Assembly (NCBI RefSeq): GCF_000418325.1
Contig: NC_021658.1
Coordinates: forward strand, 2,170,001 to 2,234,000
Source of the DNA: Sorangium cellulosum So0157-2
GTDB lineage: Bacteria > Myxococcota_A > Polyangia > Polyangiales > Polyangiaceae
Direction: 5' to 3'
DNA length: 64,000 nucleotides
Each line of letters starts with the position of its first letter. Position 1 is the stretch's first letter. The position numbers and the translations under genes were made by a program. Under the pieces are notes generated by a model that was given only the letters and a program-made list of their open reading frames with translations, was not told the origin of the DNA and searched no databases. Shown in pieces: positions 43,901-53,366 of this stretch.

Positions 43901-44523
43901 AGGTAGGCCTCGGCCGATGCGCGGGCGAAGTTGCCGGAGGCGAGCAGCTCGCGCATGGCGCGGCGCGCGGCGTCGTGGCTGAGCGGCTCACCGAGCTCGA
44001 CGCTGGTGACCGGGGAGACGATGACCCAGCGGTCGCCCAGCGCGGCGACGTCGATGCGGACGATCGGCTTGCCGACGAGCTCTCCGAGGGCGAGCGGCTG
44101 CTGGAGCGACGGCACGTCGGTAGCGTCGGTGCGGGCGCCGCCCGGGGGCCCGGCGCGCTCCGCGGGGCTGGGCTGACCCGGGTTGAGCTGACCGGGGTTG
44201 GGGGTCGGCTGGGCCGGGTCGACCTGACCGGGGTTGAGGTTCGGCTGGGCCGGGCTGACCTGACCGGGGTTGGGGTTGCTGGGGTTGAGGTTCGGCTGGG
44301 CCGGGCTGACCTGACCGGGGTTGGGGTTGCTGACCCGACCCGGGTTGAGGTTGGGGTTGGCCCGACCCGGGTTGACCTGAACCTGGTTCGAGCCGCCCGC
44401 GTCCTCCTCGTCCACCTGGGCCACGCGCACGGGCGCCTTCTCGGCGCGCGCGGGGGCGGCGATCACACCGAGCGGCAAAAGGCCGAACGCCAGGGGAATG
44501 AGGACGGAGCGAAAGCGAGCCAT
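40912..44523 (-). CDS. Omp85-family outer-membrane protein (TamA/BamA-like)
   Basis: A 1203-residue protein. Signal peptide cleaved near APARA/EKAP (~27). Residues ~47-120 form an Asn/Pro/Gln-rich region with a perfect 17-residue duplication (65-81 and 82-98). POTRA-like domains follow (~150-800, e.g. GKPIVRIDVAALGD, VTGIVVKGAVRTDEQLILRR). The last ~400 residues are the Omp85 beta-barrel, ending GLRVNTPIGPLAFDYGFNL. It is much longer than TamA (~580) or BamA (~800). The divergent TamB-like gene lies close by, favouring a TamA-like partner role in outer-membrane protein or lipid transport. Confidence 0.88.
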   Translation of the reverse strand: MARFRSVLIPLAFGLLPLGVIAAPARAEKAPVRVAQVDEEDAGGSNQVQVNPGRANPNLNPGRVSNPNPGQVSPAQPNLNPSNPNPGQVSPAQPNLNPGQVDPAQPTPNPGQLNPGQPSPAERAGPPGGARTDATDVPSLQQPLALGELVGKPIVRIDVAALGDRWVIVSPVTSVELGEPLSHDAARRAMRELLASGNFARASAEAYLLPDGAALRIAVVPRRLIATIQIAGGALDRQNTLEAAGIAENGEITAAALAEIGPRVRAFYAEHGYPAAAVTVRAVDTDDRSQILLALDIEAGAPRVVSQRVFVADPRAHRELGSLKERYGLGVGARVDEPALAEADREMTELLRRSGFHDAEVSHRVLAVGPNNYLYVYLDPGARIVPAFDGNRAFDDDALEDALGLGETTETKPDDLADRLTAFYVARGFLDAKVTPSLGGEPDDPVRYLTFTIREHEQVRVTKRVFPCLTGELSPDDLGREIESFLEEDLPGADAFSMPDPRGISDLFGPTRGAGGRAKPVELIPAMTYAQETYERALKHLRDLYFSKGYLNAVVGPVSVLRATCSRRSPPGACIPEPVTERVTAQCRTDALGLPLPEPPVPAALTCRPDPARHIACAPEVTLRIPVHPGPQTRLYDLAFEGNKGFCGQPGLSERDRDFCAEERPFSERWLSEVADLKVGQPLSTLDLDAARLRILDAYRDLGYAFAEVRTAIEPSPDRTRARARFIVSERDRVMVTGIVVKGAVRTDEQLILRRVLLREGAPFRQSQARLSEERIATLGPFSSVSISLEDPEVPQKNKRVIIHVVEQLPQYLNPQIGFSTGEGVRFAFEYGHRNIGGLAIGLTMRVQLSYLFEFMVVDPAARRHYHELDDDDQLERRNTIAVTLPDIGLGPLVSLSLSGIDVRDNQLDFGFTKQALIPALTYRPRRAITTQLAVSTELNDVGFFQGAVGTEKRDILNQLRMPEGRTIALAQRIDASWDTRDTPFAATRGFLLSGGVEHVDAFDVFASGESQSDFPESHFLRFTGRVSGYIPLARRGPVLALSLSGGYIHPLVANSGTYPDRLFFMGGVDSLRSHLAESLYPADGLEEARDALSKNQDPEDDDVQISTDDIPRGGTVMVNPRAELRIPLTDLLQLGIFLDAGNLWIRAKNVNLDPRLLRYGLGAGLRVNTPIGPLAFDYGFNLAPREELDEIDGALHFSVGLF
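44230..44331 (-). repeat. 51-bp coding duplication in the Omp85 gene
   Basis: Two adjacent 51-bp units encode SNPNPGQVSPAQPNLNP twice. Shorter variants of the same NPGQ/PAQP motif extend to about 44380 and 44160, so this Asn/Pro linker grew by repeat expansion. Confidence 0.9.
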
Positions 44524-44846
44524 CAGGCGCGGAGCGCCGGGGCACCAAAACGAAATGAACCGGCGCCGGCGTGCACGAGGAGCGCAGCGTAGCCCGGTTG
44601 GGCCGCGTTTTGGCAAGAGGCCGCCCGCGCGTCGACATCGCCGCCGCGCCCTGCGTCGCCGCGGCGCTCCCGCCCCCCTCCGCCGATCGCCGCGCCCCGT
44701 TCGCGCCCCAACACGGGACGCGCGAGCTCCAGCGCCCCGGAGGCCCAGGCCCGACCCGATCGACGCCTCGAGGCGCCGATGCGCGAGACGCAGGGCTCTC
44801 GGCGGGCGGACCTCGTGCTAGCGTCGCCGCCCGTGCGAGGCACCGG
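44524..44846. other. 323-bp divergent promoter region
   Basis: It separates the divergent Omp85 and PhnD-like genes. No confident promoter, hairpin or repeat was recognised. Confidence 0.5.
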
Positions 44847-45659
44847 ATGAAGGACCTGGCGATGCTTGTCGGCGCCGTGGCGCACGACCTCAAGGTGGTG
44901 ACGCTGTGGGAGAGCCTGCGCGAGCACTTCCGCGAACATGGAATCCTGATTGATTTCGCGCTCTTCTCTACCTACGAGCGCCAGGTCGAGTCGCTGATCC
45001 GCGGGCACATCGACGTCGCCTGGAACAGCGCCATCTCGCACGTGCGGGTCAAGCGGCACACCGAGGGCCGCTCCCGCTCGCTCGCCATGCGCGAGGTCGA
45101 CCGCGACTTCCACAGCAAGCTCCTCGTCCGCCGCGACGCCGCGGTCGGCGCGCTCAGCGACCTCGAGGGCAAGGTGCTCGCGGTGGGGAGCGCCGACTCC
45201 GCGCACGCGCGCATCCTGCCGCTCCACTTCCTCCGGCAGGCGGGGGTGGCGGTCGACAAGATCCAGCTCATGCCGTTCGAGGTGGACCTCGGCAAGCACG
45301 GGGACACCGCGACGAGCGAGGTCCAGGCGCTCGCGGCGCTGCACGAGGGCAAGGCGCAGGCGGCCGCGGTCGGCGACGCGGTGTGGCTGGCCGAGCAGGC
45401 GAACGGCCACATCGACCTCCGCCGGGTCGACGTCCTCTGGACGACGCCGGCCTACGACTTCGCCATGTTCGACGCGCTGCCGGCGCTGCCCGAGGCGAAG
45501 GCCGAGGCGTTCCAGCGCGCGCTGCTCGGCATGACCTGGAAGAACCCGAAGCACCGGCGCATCTTCGAGCTCATGGGCCACAGGCAGTGGGTGTCCGGCC
45601 GCGACGACCGCTACGGCGCGCTCGACGCGGCCACCGCGGCGCTCGCCGCGGCCACCTGA
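44847..45659 (+). CDS. PhnD-like phosphate/phosphonate-binding-type protein without signal peptide
   Basis: 270 residues of the periplasmic-binding-protein class 2 type (PhnD/SsuA family): LREHFREHGILIDFALFSTYERQVESL, HIDVAWNSAISHVR, LEGKVLAVGSADSAHA, LHEGKAQAAAVGDAV given here only in part as the core (DVAWNSA, VGSADS, AAAVGDA). It starts directly with MKDLAMLVGAVAHDLKV, so there is no export signal and no lipobox. No permease or ATPase is adjacent. A cytoplasmic ligand-binding or enzymatic role, as in MqnA-like relatives, is possible. GAGG precedes the start by ~6 nt. Confidence 0.75.
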   Translation: MKDLAMLVGAVAHDLKVVTLWESLREHFREHGILIDFALFSTYERQVESLIRGHIDVAWNSAISHVRVKRHTEGRSRSLAMREVDRDFHSKLLVRRDAAVGALSDLEGKVLAVGSADSAHARILPLHFLRQAGVAVDKIQLMPFEVDLGKHGDTATSEVQALAALHEGKAQAAAVGDAVWLAEQANGHIDLRRVDVLWTTPAYDFAMFDALPALPEAKAEAFQRALLGMTWKNPKHRRIFELMGHRQWVSGRDDRYGALDAATAALAAAT

Positions 45660-45676
45660 CGGCCGCCGCTCGGGCG

Positions 45677-48600
45677 TCACTCGAACTCGAGCCGCCACCG
45701 CAGGTCGGCGCCCAGGTTGCCGACCGGCGAGCTCGAGGCGTCGTTCGCGTTGTCGTACGACCCCTGCACGCTCATCCGGTCGCTGAGCTTCACCTCGACG
45801 CCCGCGCGCACCTGGCTGCCCTGCGAGAGCCCCGTCGTGACGTTGGCCCGCACCGCGTCCGTGATGCGCTTGCCCAGGGTCACCGTCGGCTCCGGCGCGC
45901 CGTTCTTCGACGAGTAGCCCGTGCCGAACCGGAACTCGTCGATGATCGGGACGATGGTCTTCACCGCCTTGTCCGCGCCGGTCAGCGACGAGAGCGCCTC
46001 GAGGCCCACCGTCTCGCCGAGCGACGACACCACCCCCTGGTTGAGCTCGGCGCGCGTCATCCCGAGCGTCAGGAGCAGGACGATGTCCTCCTGGCTGAGC
46101 GGCGGATCGCTCGTCAGGTTGAGCTGCAGGTTGTCCGCGTCGCCCTGCGCGTGCAGCTTGATGCGCCAGTGCCCGCTGGCGTTCGCGCCGGCGCCGATGC
46201 CCGCGCTCGCGGCCGTCGGCGCCTCCGCGCCGGCGGCCGGGTCCGCCGCGGAGCTGCTCATCGACGTGTAGCGGCGGTACTCGCTCTCGGCGCGCACGTC
46301 GACCTTCGGGGCGATGCGGAACGGGTCGTCGAAGCGGACGTAGCCCTCCCGCACGTTGAACTCGGTGCTCCGCAGCATGAGCTTCGAGTCGGGCAGGATG
46401 CGCAGCGACCCGCGCGCGCCGAAGCGCTGGTTCGTGCCCGAGAGCTCGAGCCCCGTGGGCGAGACCTCGAGCCGCATATCCGCGAGATCGTTCGAGAAGT
46501 GGAGCGGGTTCGGCGAGAGCACGACCACGTTGAACCGGACCGCGTCGGCGGCGGGGTCGTAGGTCTGCACCGTCGTCCGCTGGCGGCCCGTGAGGTCGCC
46601 GAGGTCCATGCTCATCAGGATCGGGCGCGTGTAGTTGAACGACGTGAGCGTGATCCTGCCCTCGACGTGCGGGAGGTTCTTCTCGCCCGACGCGTCGTCC
46701 TCGACGCCGGGCTGGAAGCGCGCCACGAGGTTCGCGTTCGCGGTGAGGTTCACCCCGTCGGCGACCGGCAGCTTCACGCCGGTCGCCACGATCGACGCCG
46801 TCGCCATGCCGAGGTTCAGGCCCCGCACCGGCATGTTCCCGACCGCGCTCACCGTGCCCGTGCCGACCCGCGCGGTCGCCCGCGTGAGCCGCACCAGGTC
46901 GTCGTCGATCGCGATCTCCACGTCGATGTCGTCGAGCGACACCGGCAGCCCCACGACGTCGAGCTCCCCCTCCTTGAGCGTCGCCGAGCCCGCGTAGCGC
47001 AGCCCCTGGAGGGGACCCGTGATCCGGACGTCGGCCTGCACCGTCCCCCGCGCGTGCCGGATCTGCGGGATGTCGGCGCTGAGCCGCGCCAGCTTCGTCG
47101 GGCTGACCCGGATCCCGACGTCGAGCTCCGGCGCGGTGAACACCCGCTTCACCTCGCCGGACGCCGTGAACGCCGCCGACAGGCGCGAGGCGGTGTGCGC
47201 CTCCATGTGGAGCTCCGGCACCGTGAGCGCGTTGCCCGCGAGGCGGATCGGCCCGCTCGGGGCCGTGAGGTGCACCCCCTGGCCCTCCCGCTCGAGCTTC
47301 AGCGCGTCGACCTTCAGCGTGAGCGCCGCCTGCTTCGGATCCGCGAGCGGGAGCCGCTCGATGTCGAGCGACGCGGTCAGCGTCCCCTTCGGCGTCGCCG
47401 CCGAGAACGCGACGCCCGGGATCAGGTTCGCGAGGGTGCCGAGGTCGAGCGCGTCCATGCGCACCCGGCCGTCCACGATCTTGCGCTGCTGGCGCGTGAC
47501 GCGGACCCCCTCCAGCGCGACCTGCCCGCCGAAGAGCGAGCCGTTCGCGACGAAGGAGCCGTCGGGCAGGTCGCGCTCGAACTCCGCCGGGTCGAACGGC
47601 GCGCCGATCGGGTTGCCGCAGATCGGCGTCCTGCCGACGACCCTGGGCGGCTTGTCCAGGGGCACGATCGTGAGCTCGACGCGCGACGGGGGCAGGCTCG
47701 CGTGCGAGCGCCGGATGCCGATGCGCGAGACGTGGACGTCGGCGAAGCCGGCCATCCTGCTTACGGTGCCGCCCAGGCTCGCCACGAGCGACACCGAGCC
47801 GTCGAACAGCGAGCCCGCCGGCCCGAGCGCGTCGATGCGCGTGAGCGGGAGGCCGCTCGCGATGACGCTCCCCTTCAGCGCGCCGCCGTGCGCGATGGAC
47901 ACGCTCGCCAGCACCGAGCCCGTGCCCTTGCGCAGCGACGCCGAGCGGACGTCGAGCCGCATCCCGTCGCCGCCGGCGGCCTGATCGTCCCAGATCAGGT
48001 TGACGTCGACCTCGCCCTCGTCGAAGCGCTCCTCGAGGAGCTCGATGCCGCTGAGGCGCATCCCGGCGCTCACGGCGAGGTAGCCGCCGCCGCAGCGGTC
48101 CTCGGGGCCGCCGAGCGCGAAGTGGGCCCGCGCCGTCCCGCTCGCGGTCGCCTTGTAGGCGACGTACCGCGGATCCTTCTCGAGGCGGAGCATCTCGAGC
48201 AGGTCGCGCGCGGCGAGGTGCGGCGCCTCGCGCGTGTCCACGGTCGCGTCCACGACCACGATCCCCCTCGAGCTGTCGAGCGGGAGGCCCTTCGGCAGGT
48301 TGCCCGCCGGGTCGAAGTCGACCTTGAGCGAGGGGACCCGCATGCGGCTCGCCCCGTGCCGCACCCGGGCGTTCTCGAGCGTCAGGGCGAGCGGCTCGAA
48401 CGCGACCGGCGACGGCTCGAGGTCGCCGATGGGGAACCCGGCGAACACGAACTTCTCGATGCCGACCTCGCCCTTGAGCTTCGGGTGCGCGTAGGAGCCG
48501 TGCATCGAGGCGCTCATCGACGCGACGCCGGCGAGCTCGAGGTCGGCGAGCGGCGAGACCTCGGCGAGATCCACGCGCGAGCCCGGGTGGACCTCGACCC

Positions 48601-50170
48601 CGAGCTGGTCGTTGAAGCCGAGCGAGACGGTGGTCCGGAGGTGCGAGCTCGGCGTGTCGATCGAGAAGCCGGAGAGCACGACGGCGTTCGGCCGCACCTG
48701 GAACGAGCCGCGGACCGAGCCCTCCTTCACGCCCATCAGCCGCTGGCGGGCCGGGTCCTTGGTCGGGCGATCGAAGATGTCGAAGCCGCGCGTCTGCACG
48801 GCGAGCGGGCCCTCGAGGGAGAGCGGGACCAGCGTGCCGCCGAAGCGATCGAACCGGCCCTCGCGCAGCGTCCAGGCGACGTGCGCCTGCGGGTGCACGC
48901 CGAGGTCGCGCAGGAGGCCGGGCAGCTCGATGTTGGCGAGGTCGATCGGCCCCGCGTGGAGCGGCACGCCCTTCTCGAACGGCTTGACCTCCGCGCTGGA
49001 GATCTTGAGCGTGCCGTCGGCCCAGGCGACGTCGGTGTCGGAGAGCTGCACGGCGTCGGGGGTCGTCGAGAGCTTGCCCGAGAGGCGCGTCACGAAGACC
49101 CTGCCGTCGAGGCCCGGCTGGTCGAGCGCGAGCGTCCCCTTCACGCGCGGCAGCGCGAGGCCGAGCGGCGCGGCCGCCGCGTCGTACTCGGCGTCCACGT
49201 CGATCGCGACCGAGCCCGTCGCGGGCGGCAGGTCGACGAAGCGGTGCACGATCGGCACCGGCAGGCGCGCCCGCACGCGGCCCTCGATGCGGTGGGGCAT
49301 GCCCCCGCCGAGGCCGACGGCGCGCAGGGCGCCGAGCTCCAGCTCCACCCGGCGCCAGTCGCCGCCCTGGAGCCCGCACGGCGGCGCGGTGCCGGGATCC
49401 GGATCGAAGTCGGCGGCGCCCTCCAGGATGAGCCGGCGGACGAGCGCGCGGCCCGGCTCGACGCTGATGCGCGTGTCGAAGCGGCAGATCACGTCCTCGT
49501 CGACGCTGTCCTCCTCGGCCTCGCGGCCGGGCGCGGGGTGGGTGTGCACGACCGAGACGAAGCCGGAGCGCATCGCGATCTCGAACACGCTGGACGGCTC
49601 GGCGGAGACGTCGACGTCGACCTCGCGGGCCTGGACGCGGACGCTGTCGATCGTCAGGTCGACCCGCGCGTCGGTGATGGCGACCGACGAGAGCGGCGCG
49701 CGGTCGAGCCCGCCGCCGCCGCTGCTCTTGCCGGTGTCGGGGAGCTTGAAGTTGCGGAGCTCCCCGTCCTTCACGACCGCGCGGACGCGCGGCCCGATGA
49801 TCTCGACGTCGCCCGCGTCGATGCGCCCCGCGAGCAGCGAGAACAGGCGCGGGCGGATCGCCACGCGCTCCAGCTCGAGGAACGGCGCGCCGCCGTCCGA
49901 GGAGTCGACGACGAGGCGGTTCAGGCCGACCATCAGCGGCCAGGCCTGGACGCGCACGTCGTAGCGGGCCGTGATGCCGAGCTTGCTCTCCAGCAGCGCG
50001 GCCGTCTCGGCCGACGCCCAGGCCCGCACGGTCGCGGTCCGCACGAGGAAGCCGACCGCGAGCGGGATCGCCCCGATCAGCGCGAACACGACGCACAGCA
50101 CGCGCACGGCGAGGCGCCCCCAGTCCCTGCGGGCTCTCGGCGGGGAGCCCTTTCTCCTCGTGCCGTGCAT
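45677..50170 (-). CDS. TamB-like (DUF490) translocation/assembly protein
   Basis: A 1497-residue protein. One N-terminal inner-membrane helix (VLCVVFALIGAIPLAVGFLV, ~25-44) is followed by a very long beta-rich periplasmic body with AsmA-type repeats (e.g. DVEIIGPRVRAVVKDGELRNF). The C-terminal ~400 residues match DUF490: VVLSPNPLHFSNDLADMRLEV, LSQEDIVLLLTLGMTRAELN, LGADLRWRLEFE at the end. TamB-like proteins bridge inner and outer membranes and move phospholipids or assist outer-membrane proteins, together with an Omp85 partner. The Omp85 gene is 5.6 kb upstream of its start on the same strand side, with the PhnD-like gene between them. Confidence 0.9.
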   Translation of the reverse strand: MHGTRRKGSPPRARRDWGRLAVRVLCVVFALIGAIPLAVGFLVRTATVRAWASAETAALLESKLGITARYDVRVQAWPLMVGLNRLVVDSSDGGAPFLELERVAIRPRLFSLLAGRIDAGDVEIIGPRVRAVVKDGELRNFKLPDTGKSSGGGGLDRAPLSSVAITDARVDLTIDSVRVQAREVDVDVSAEPSSVFEIAMRSGFVSVVHTHPAPGREAEEDSVDEDVICRFDTRISVEPGRALVRRLILEGAADFDPDPGTAPPCGLQGGDWRRVELELGALRAVGLGGGMPHRIEGRVRARLPVPIVHRFVDLPPATGSVAIDVDAEYDAAAAPLGLALPRVKGTLALDQPGLDGRVFVTRLSGKLSTTPDAVQLSDTDVAWADGTLKISSAEVKPFEKGVPLHAGPIDLANIELPGLLRDLGVHPQAHVAWTLREGRFDRFGGTLVPLSLEGPLAVQTRGFDIFDRPTKDPARQRLMGVKEGSVRGSFQVRPNAVVLSGFSIDTPSSHLRTTVSLGFNDQLGVEVHPGSRVDLAEVSPLADLELAGVASMSASMHGSYAHPKLKGEVGIEKFVFAGFPIGDLEPSPVAFEPLALTLENARVRHGASRMRVPSLKVDFDPAGNLPKGLPLDSSRGIVVVDATVDTREAPHLAARDLLEMLRLEKDPRYVAYKATASGTARAHFALGGPEDRCGGGYLAVSAGMRLSGIELLEERFDEGEVDVNLIWDDQAAGGDGMRLDVRSASLRKGTGSVLASVSIAHGGALKGSVIASGLPLTRIDALGPAGSLFDGSVSLVASLGGTVSRMAGFADVHVSRIGIRRSHASLPPSRVELTIVPLDKPPRVVGRTPICGNPIGAPFDPAEFERDLPDGSFVANGSLFGGQVALEGVRVTRQQRKIVDGRVRMDALDLGTLANLIPGVAFSAATPKGTLTASLDIERLPLADPKQAALTLKVDALKLEREGQGVHLTAPSGPIRLAGNALTVPELHMEAHTASRLSAAFTASGEVKRVFTAPELDVGIRVSPTKLARLSADIPQIRHARGTVQADVRITGPLQGLRYAGSATLKEGELDVVGLPVSLDDIDVEIAIDDDLVRLTRATARVGTGTVSAVGNMPVRGLNLGMATASIVATGVKLPVADGVNLTANANLVARFQPGVEDDASGEKNLPHVEGRITLTSFNYTRPILMSMDLGDLTGRQRTTVQTYDPAADAVRFNVVVLSPNPLHFSNDLADMRLEVSPTGLELSGTNQRFGARGSLRILPDSKLMLRSTEFNVREGYVRFDDPFRIAPKVDVRAESEYRRYTSMSSSAADPAAGAEAPTAASAGIGAGANASGHWRIKLHAQGDADNLQLNLTSDPPLSQEDIVLLLTLGMTRAELNQGVVSSLGETVGLEALSSLTGADKAVKTIVPIIDEFRFGTGYSSKNGAPEPTVTLGKRITDAVRANVTTGLSQGSQVRAGVEVKLSDRMSVQGSYDNANDASSSPVGNLGADLRWRLEFE

Positions 50171-50204
50171 CGGGGCGCAGCTTAGCTGATGCGCGGTCGA
50201 ACGC

Positions 50205-51350
50205 TTACGTGGGCGGGGTGATCCTGTATCCGGAAAAGATTGGCGCGTGGTCGCTCGCGCCCTCGATCGACGGCCCGTGGGGGATCCGGATCGAGCGCGG
50301 GTCGAGCATCCGCCGGAGCAGCGGGTTGACCAGCTGGTGGTCGATGAGCTCTAGCTGTCCGCGGAAGTCATACGTCCACTGGTCGGCGGGCGGCGCCGCG
50401 GCCGCGGCGTCCTCGAACGCGCCCGGGCCGGCGCCGGCGACGGCCTCGACCGGGGGGGAGCCGGGGACGTCGTTGAAGTCGCCGAGCACGGCGATCGCGG
50501 CGGTGGGGTGCTCCGCGGCGAGCGCGTCGGCGATGGCGCGGGCGCGCTGCGCCTCGGCGAGGCGCCGGTCGGGGTCGTCGGGCGCCGCCTTGGCCTTGAA
50601 GTGGACCCCCAGCAGGATGACCTTGCGGCCGCCCCGGGAGAGGTGGAGCTCGATGCAGTCGCGGGTGAACGTGTAGACGGGCCCCGATGTTCCGCGCAGC
50701 GTGAAGCGGTCGTCCCGGTGCGACACGACCCTGTCGAAGGGGATCTTCGACAGCGCGCCGACGTCGATCCCGCGCGGATCGTACGCCTCGACGAGCGCGG
50801 CGTGGGGGTACGCGCCGCCGAGCTCGATGCGGTTCAGGTCCTCGAGGACGCCGAGGTGCTCGACCTCCTGGAGCACCGCCACGTCGGGATCGAGCTCCGC
50901 GAGCACCGCGGCGATCGCCTCGCGCTTCTCGCGGTACTCCGCGGGGCTGAGCACGATCTCGGCGTCGCCCGCGGTGTCGTCCTTGTCGTTGAAGAAGTCC
51001 TTGGTGTTCCACGTGACGATCGAGAGCGGCGCGGCGTCCGGCGGCGGGTCGACCGGCCCGGCGCCGCCGTCCGAGCCGCCCGCGCCGTGGCCGCCGGTGC
51101 CCCCGGCGCCCCCCTTGCCCCCGGCGCCGCCCGCACCCTCGGCCCGGCCGCCCGCGCCCTCTGCGCGGCCGCCCTCGCCCGCCGCCGCGCCGCCCCCGTC
51201 GCCGCTCGACGCGGACGTGCCGAACGGCGAGCGGGTCTCCTCGGGGGGCCGGCAGGCGGGGGGGCCGGCGGCGGCCGTCGTCGCCAGCGCGCCCGCCGCG
51301 ACGGCCGCGCCGAGCCATGCGCACTGCGCGCTCGGGGTGCTGCGGAGCAT
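50205..51350 (-). CDS. Exported endonuclease/exonuclease/phosphatase-family protein
   Basis: A 381-residue protein. The signal sequence contains a hydrophobic Ala-rich core, and a Gly/Ala-rich linker follows (~45-100). The catalytic EEP domain (~105-381) has the expected motifs: IVTWNTKDFFND, VLQEVEHL (metal Glu), VLGDFNDVPGSP (catalytic Asp/Asn) and ASDHAPIFSGY (His). Members cleave nucleic acids or phosphodiesters/phosphomonoesters; an extracellular DNase-like role is plausible in a predatory or saprophytic myxobacterium. It lies 34 nt downstream of no other gene on its strand and appears single. Confidence 0.86.
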   Translation of the reverse strand: MLRSTPSAQCAWLGAAVAAGALATTAAAGPPACRPPEETRSPFGTSASSGDGGGAAAGEGGRAEGAGGRAEGAGGAGGKGGAGGTGGHGAGGSDGGAGPVDPPPDAAPLSIVTWNTKDFFNDKDDTAGDAEIVLSPAEYREKREAIAAVLAELDPDVAVLQEVEHLGVLEDLNRIELGGAYPHAALVEAYDPRGIDVGALSKIPFDRVVSHRDDRFTLRGTSGPVYTFTRDCIELHLSRGGRKVILLGVHFKAKAAPDDPDRRLAEAQRARAIADALAAEHPTAAIAVLGDFNDVPGSPPVEAVAGAGPGAFEDAAAAAPPADQWTYDFRGQLELIDHQLVNPLLRRMLDPRSIRIPHGPSIEGASDHAPIFSGYRITPPT

Positions 51351-51444
51351 GGAGGAGGAGAGCTACTGCGGGCGCCCGCGCCGCACCAGATCGGAAACGT
51401 GCTCCGGGGCTCTGGCGCCGCGGGCGGCCGTGCGCTGCGCCACG

Positions 51445-53118
<1,674 letters not shown>

Positions 53119-53291
53119 GGTATCTCCTGCGTGTGCGAGCCCGGCGGGCAGAGGGGAGCGGGGAAGGGCGAGCGCCGGGTCGACCGCGCGTCGACCGAGC
53201 GGGCTGCGGCCGCGTTCGGGATCGGGGAGACCCGCGTATGCGAGATTGCCGGCTGTCGGTCAAGAGGCGTCGACGGCGGGCGTCGGGGGCG

Positions 53292-53347
53292 GCGCTGGCG
53301 GGGGTCGGGGGAAGCGCTGGCGGGGCGGTGGGGAGGCGCTGGCGGGG
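53292..53347. repeat. 22-bp tandem repeat, three units
   Basis: gcgctggcgggg begins at 53292, 53314 and 53336, an exact 22-bp period with imperfect spacers. It lies just downstream of the flippase stop codon and upstream of ettA. Confidence 0.85.
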
Positions 53348-53366
53348 CTGTGATCGCCGGGTCGGT

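Noticed and set aside
44523..50096. A frame of about 1850 codons overlapping the TamB-like gene in another frame, and long plus-strand frames over the same region
   Set aside because: Composition is Arg/Ala/Gly/Pro without domains, whereas the chosen frame shows a membrane helix and DUF490 motifs.
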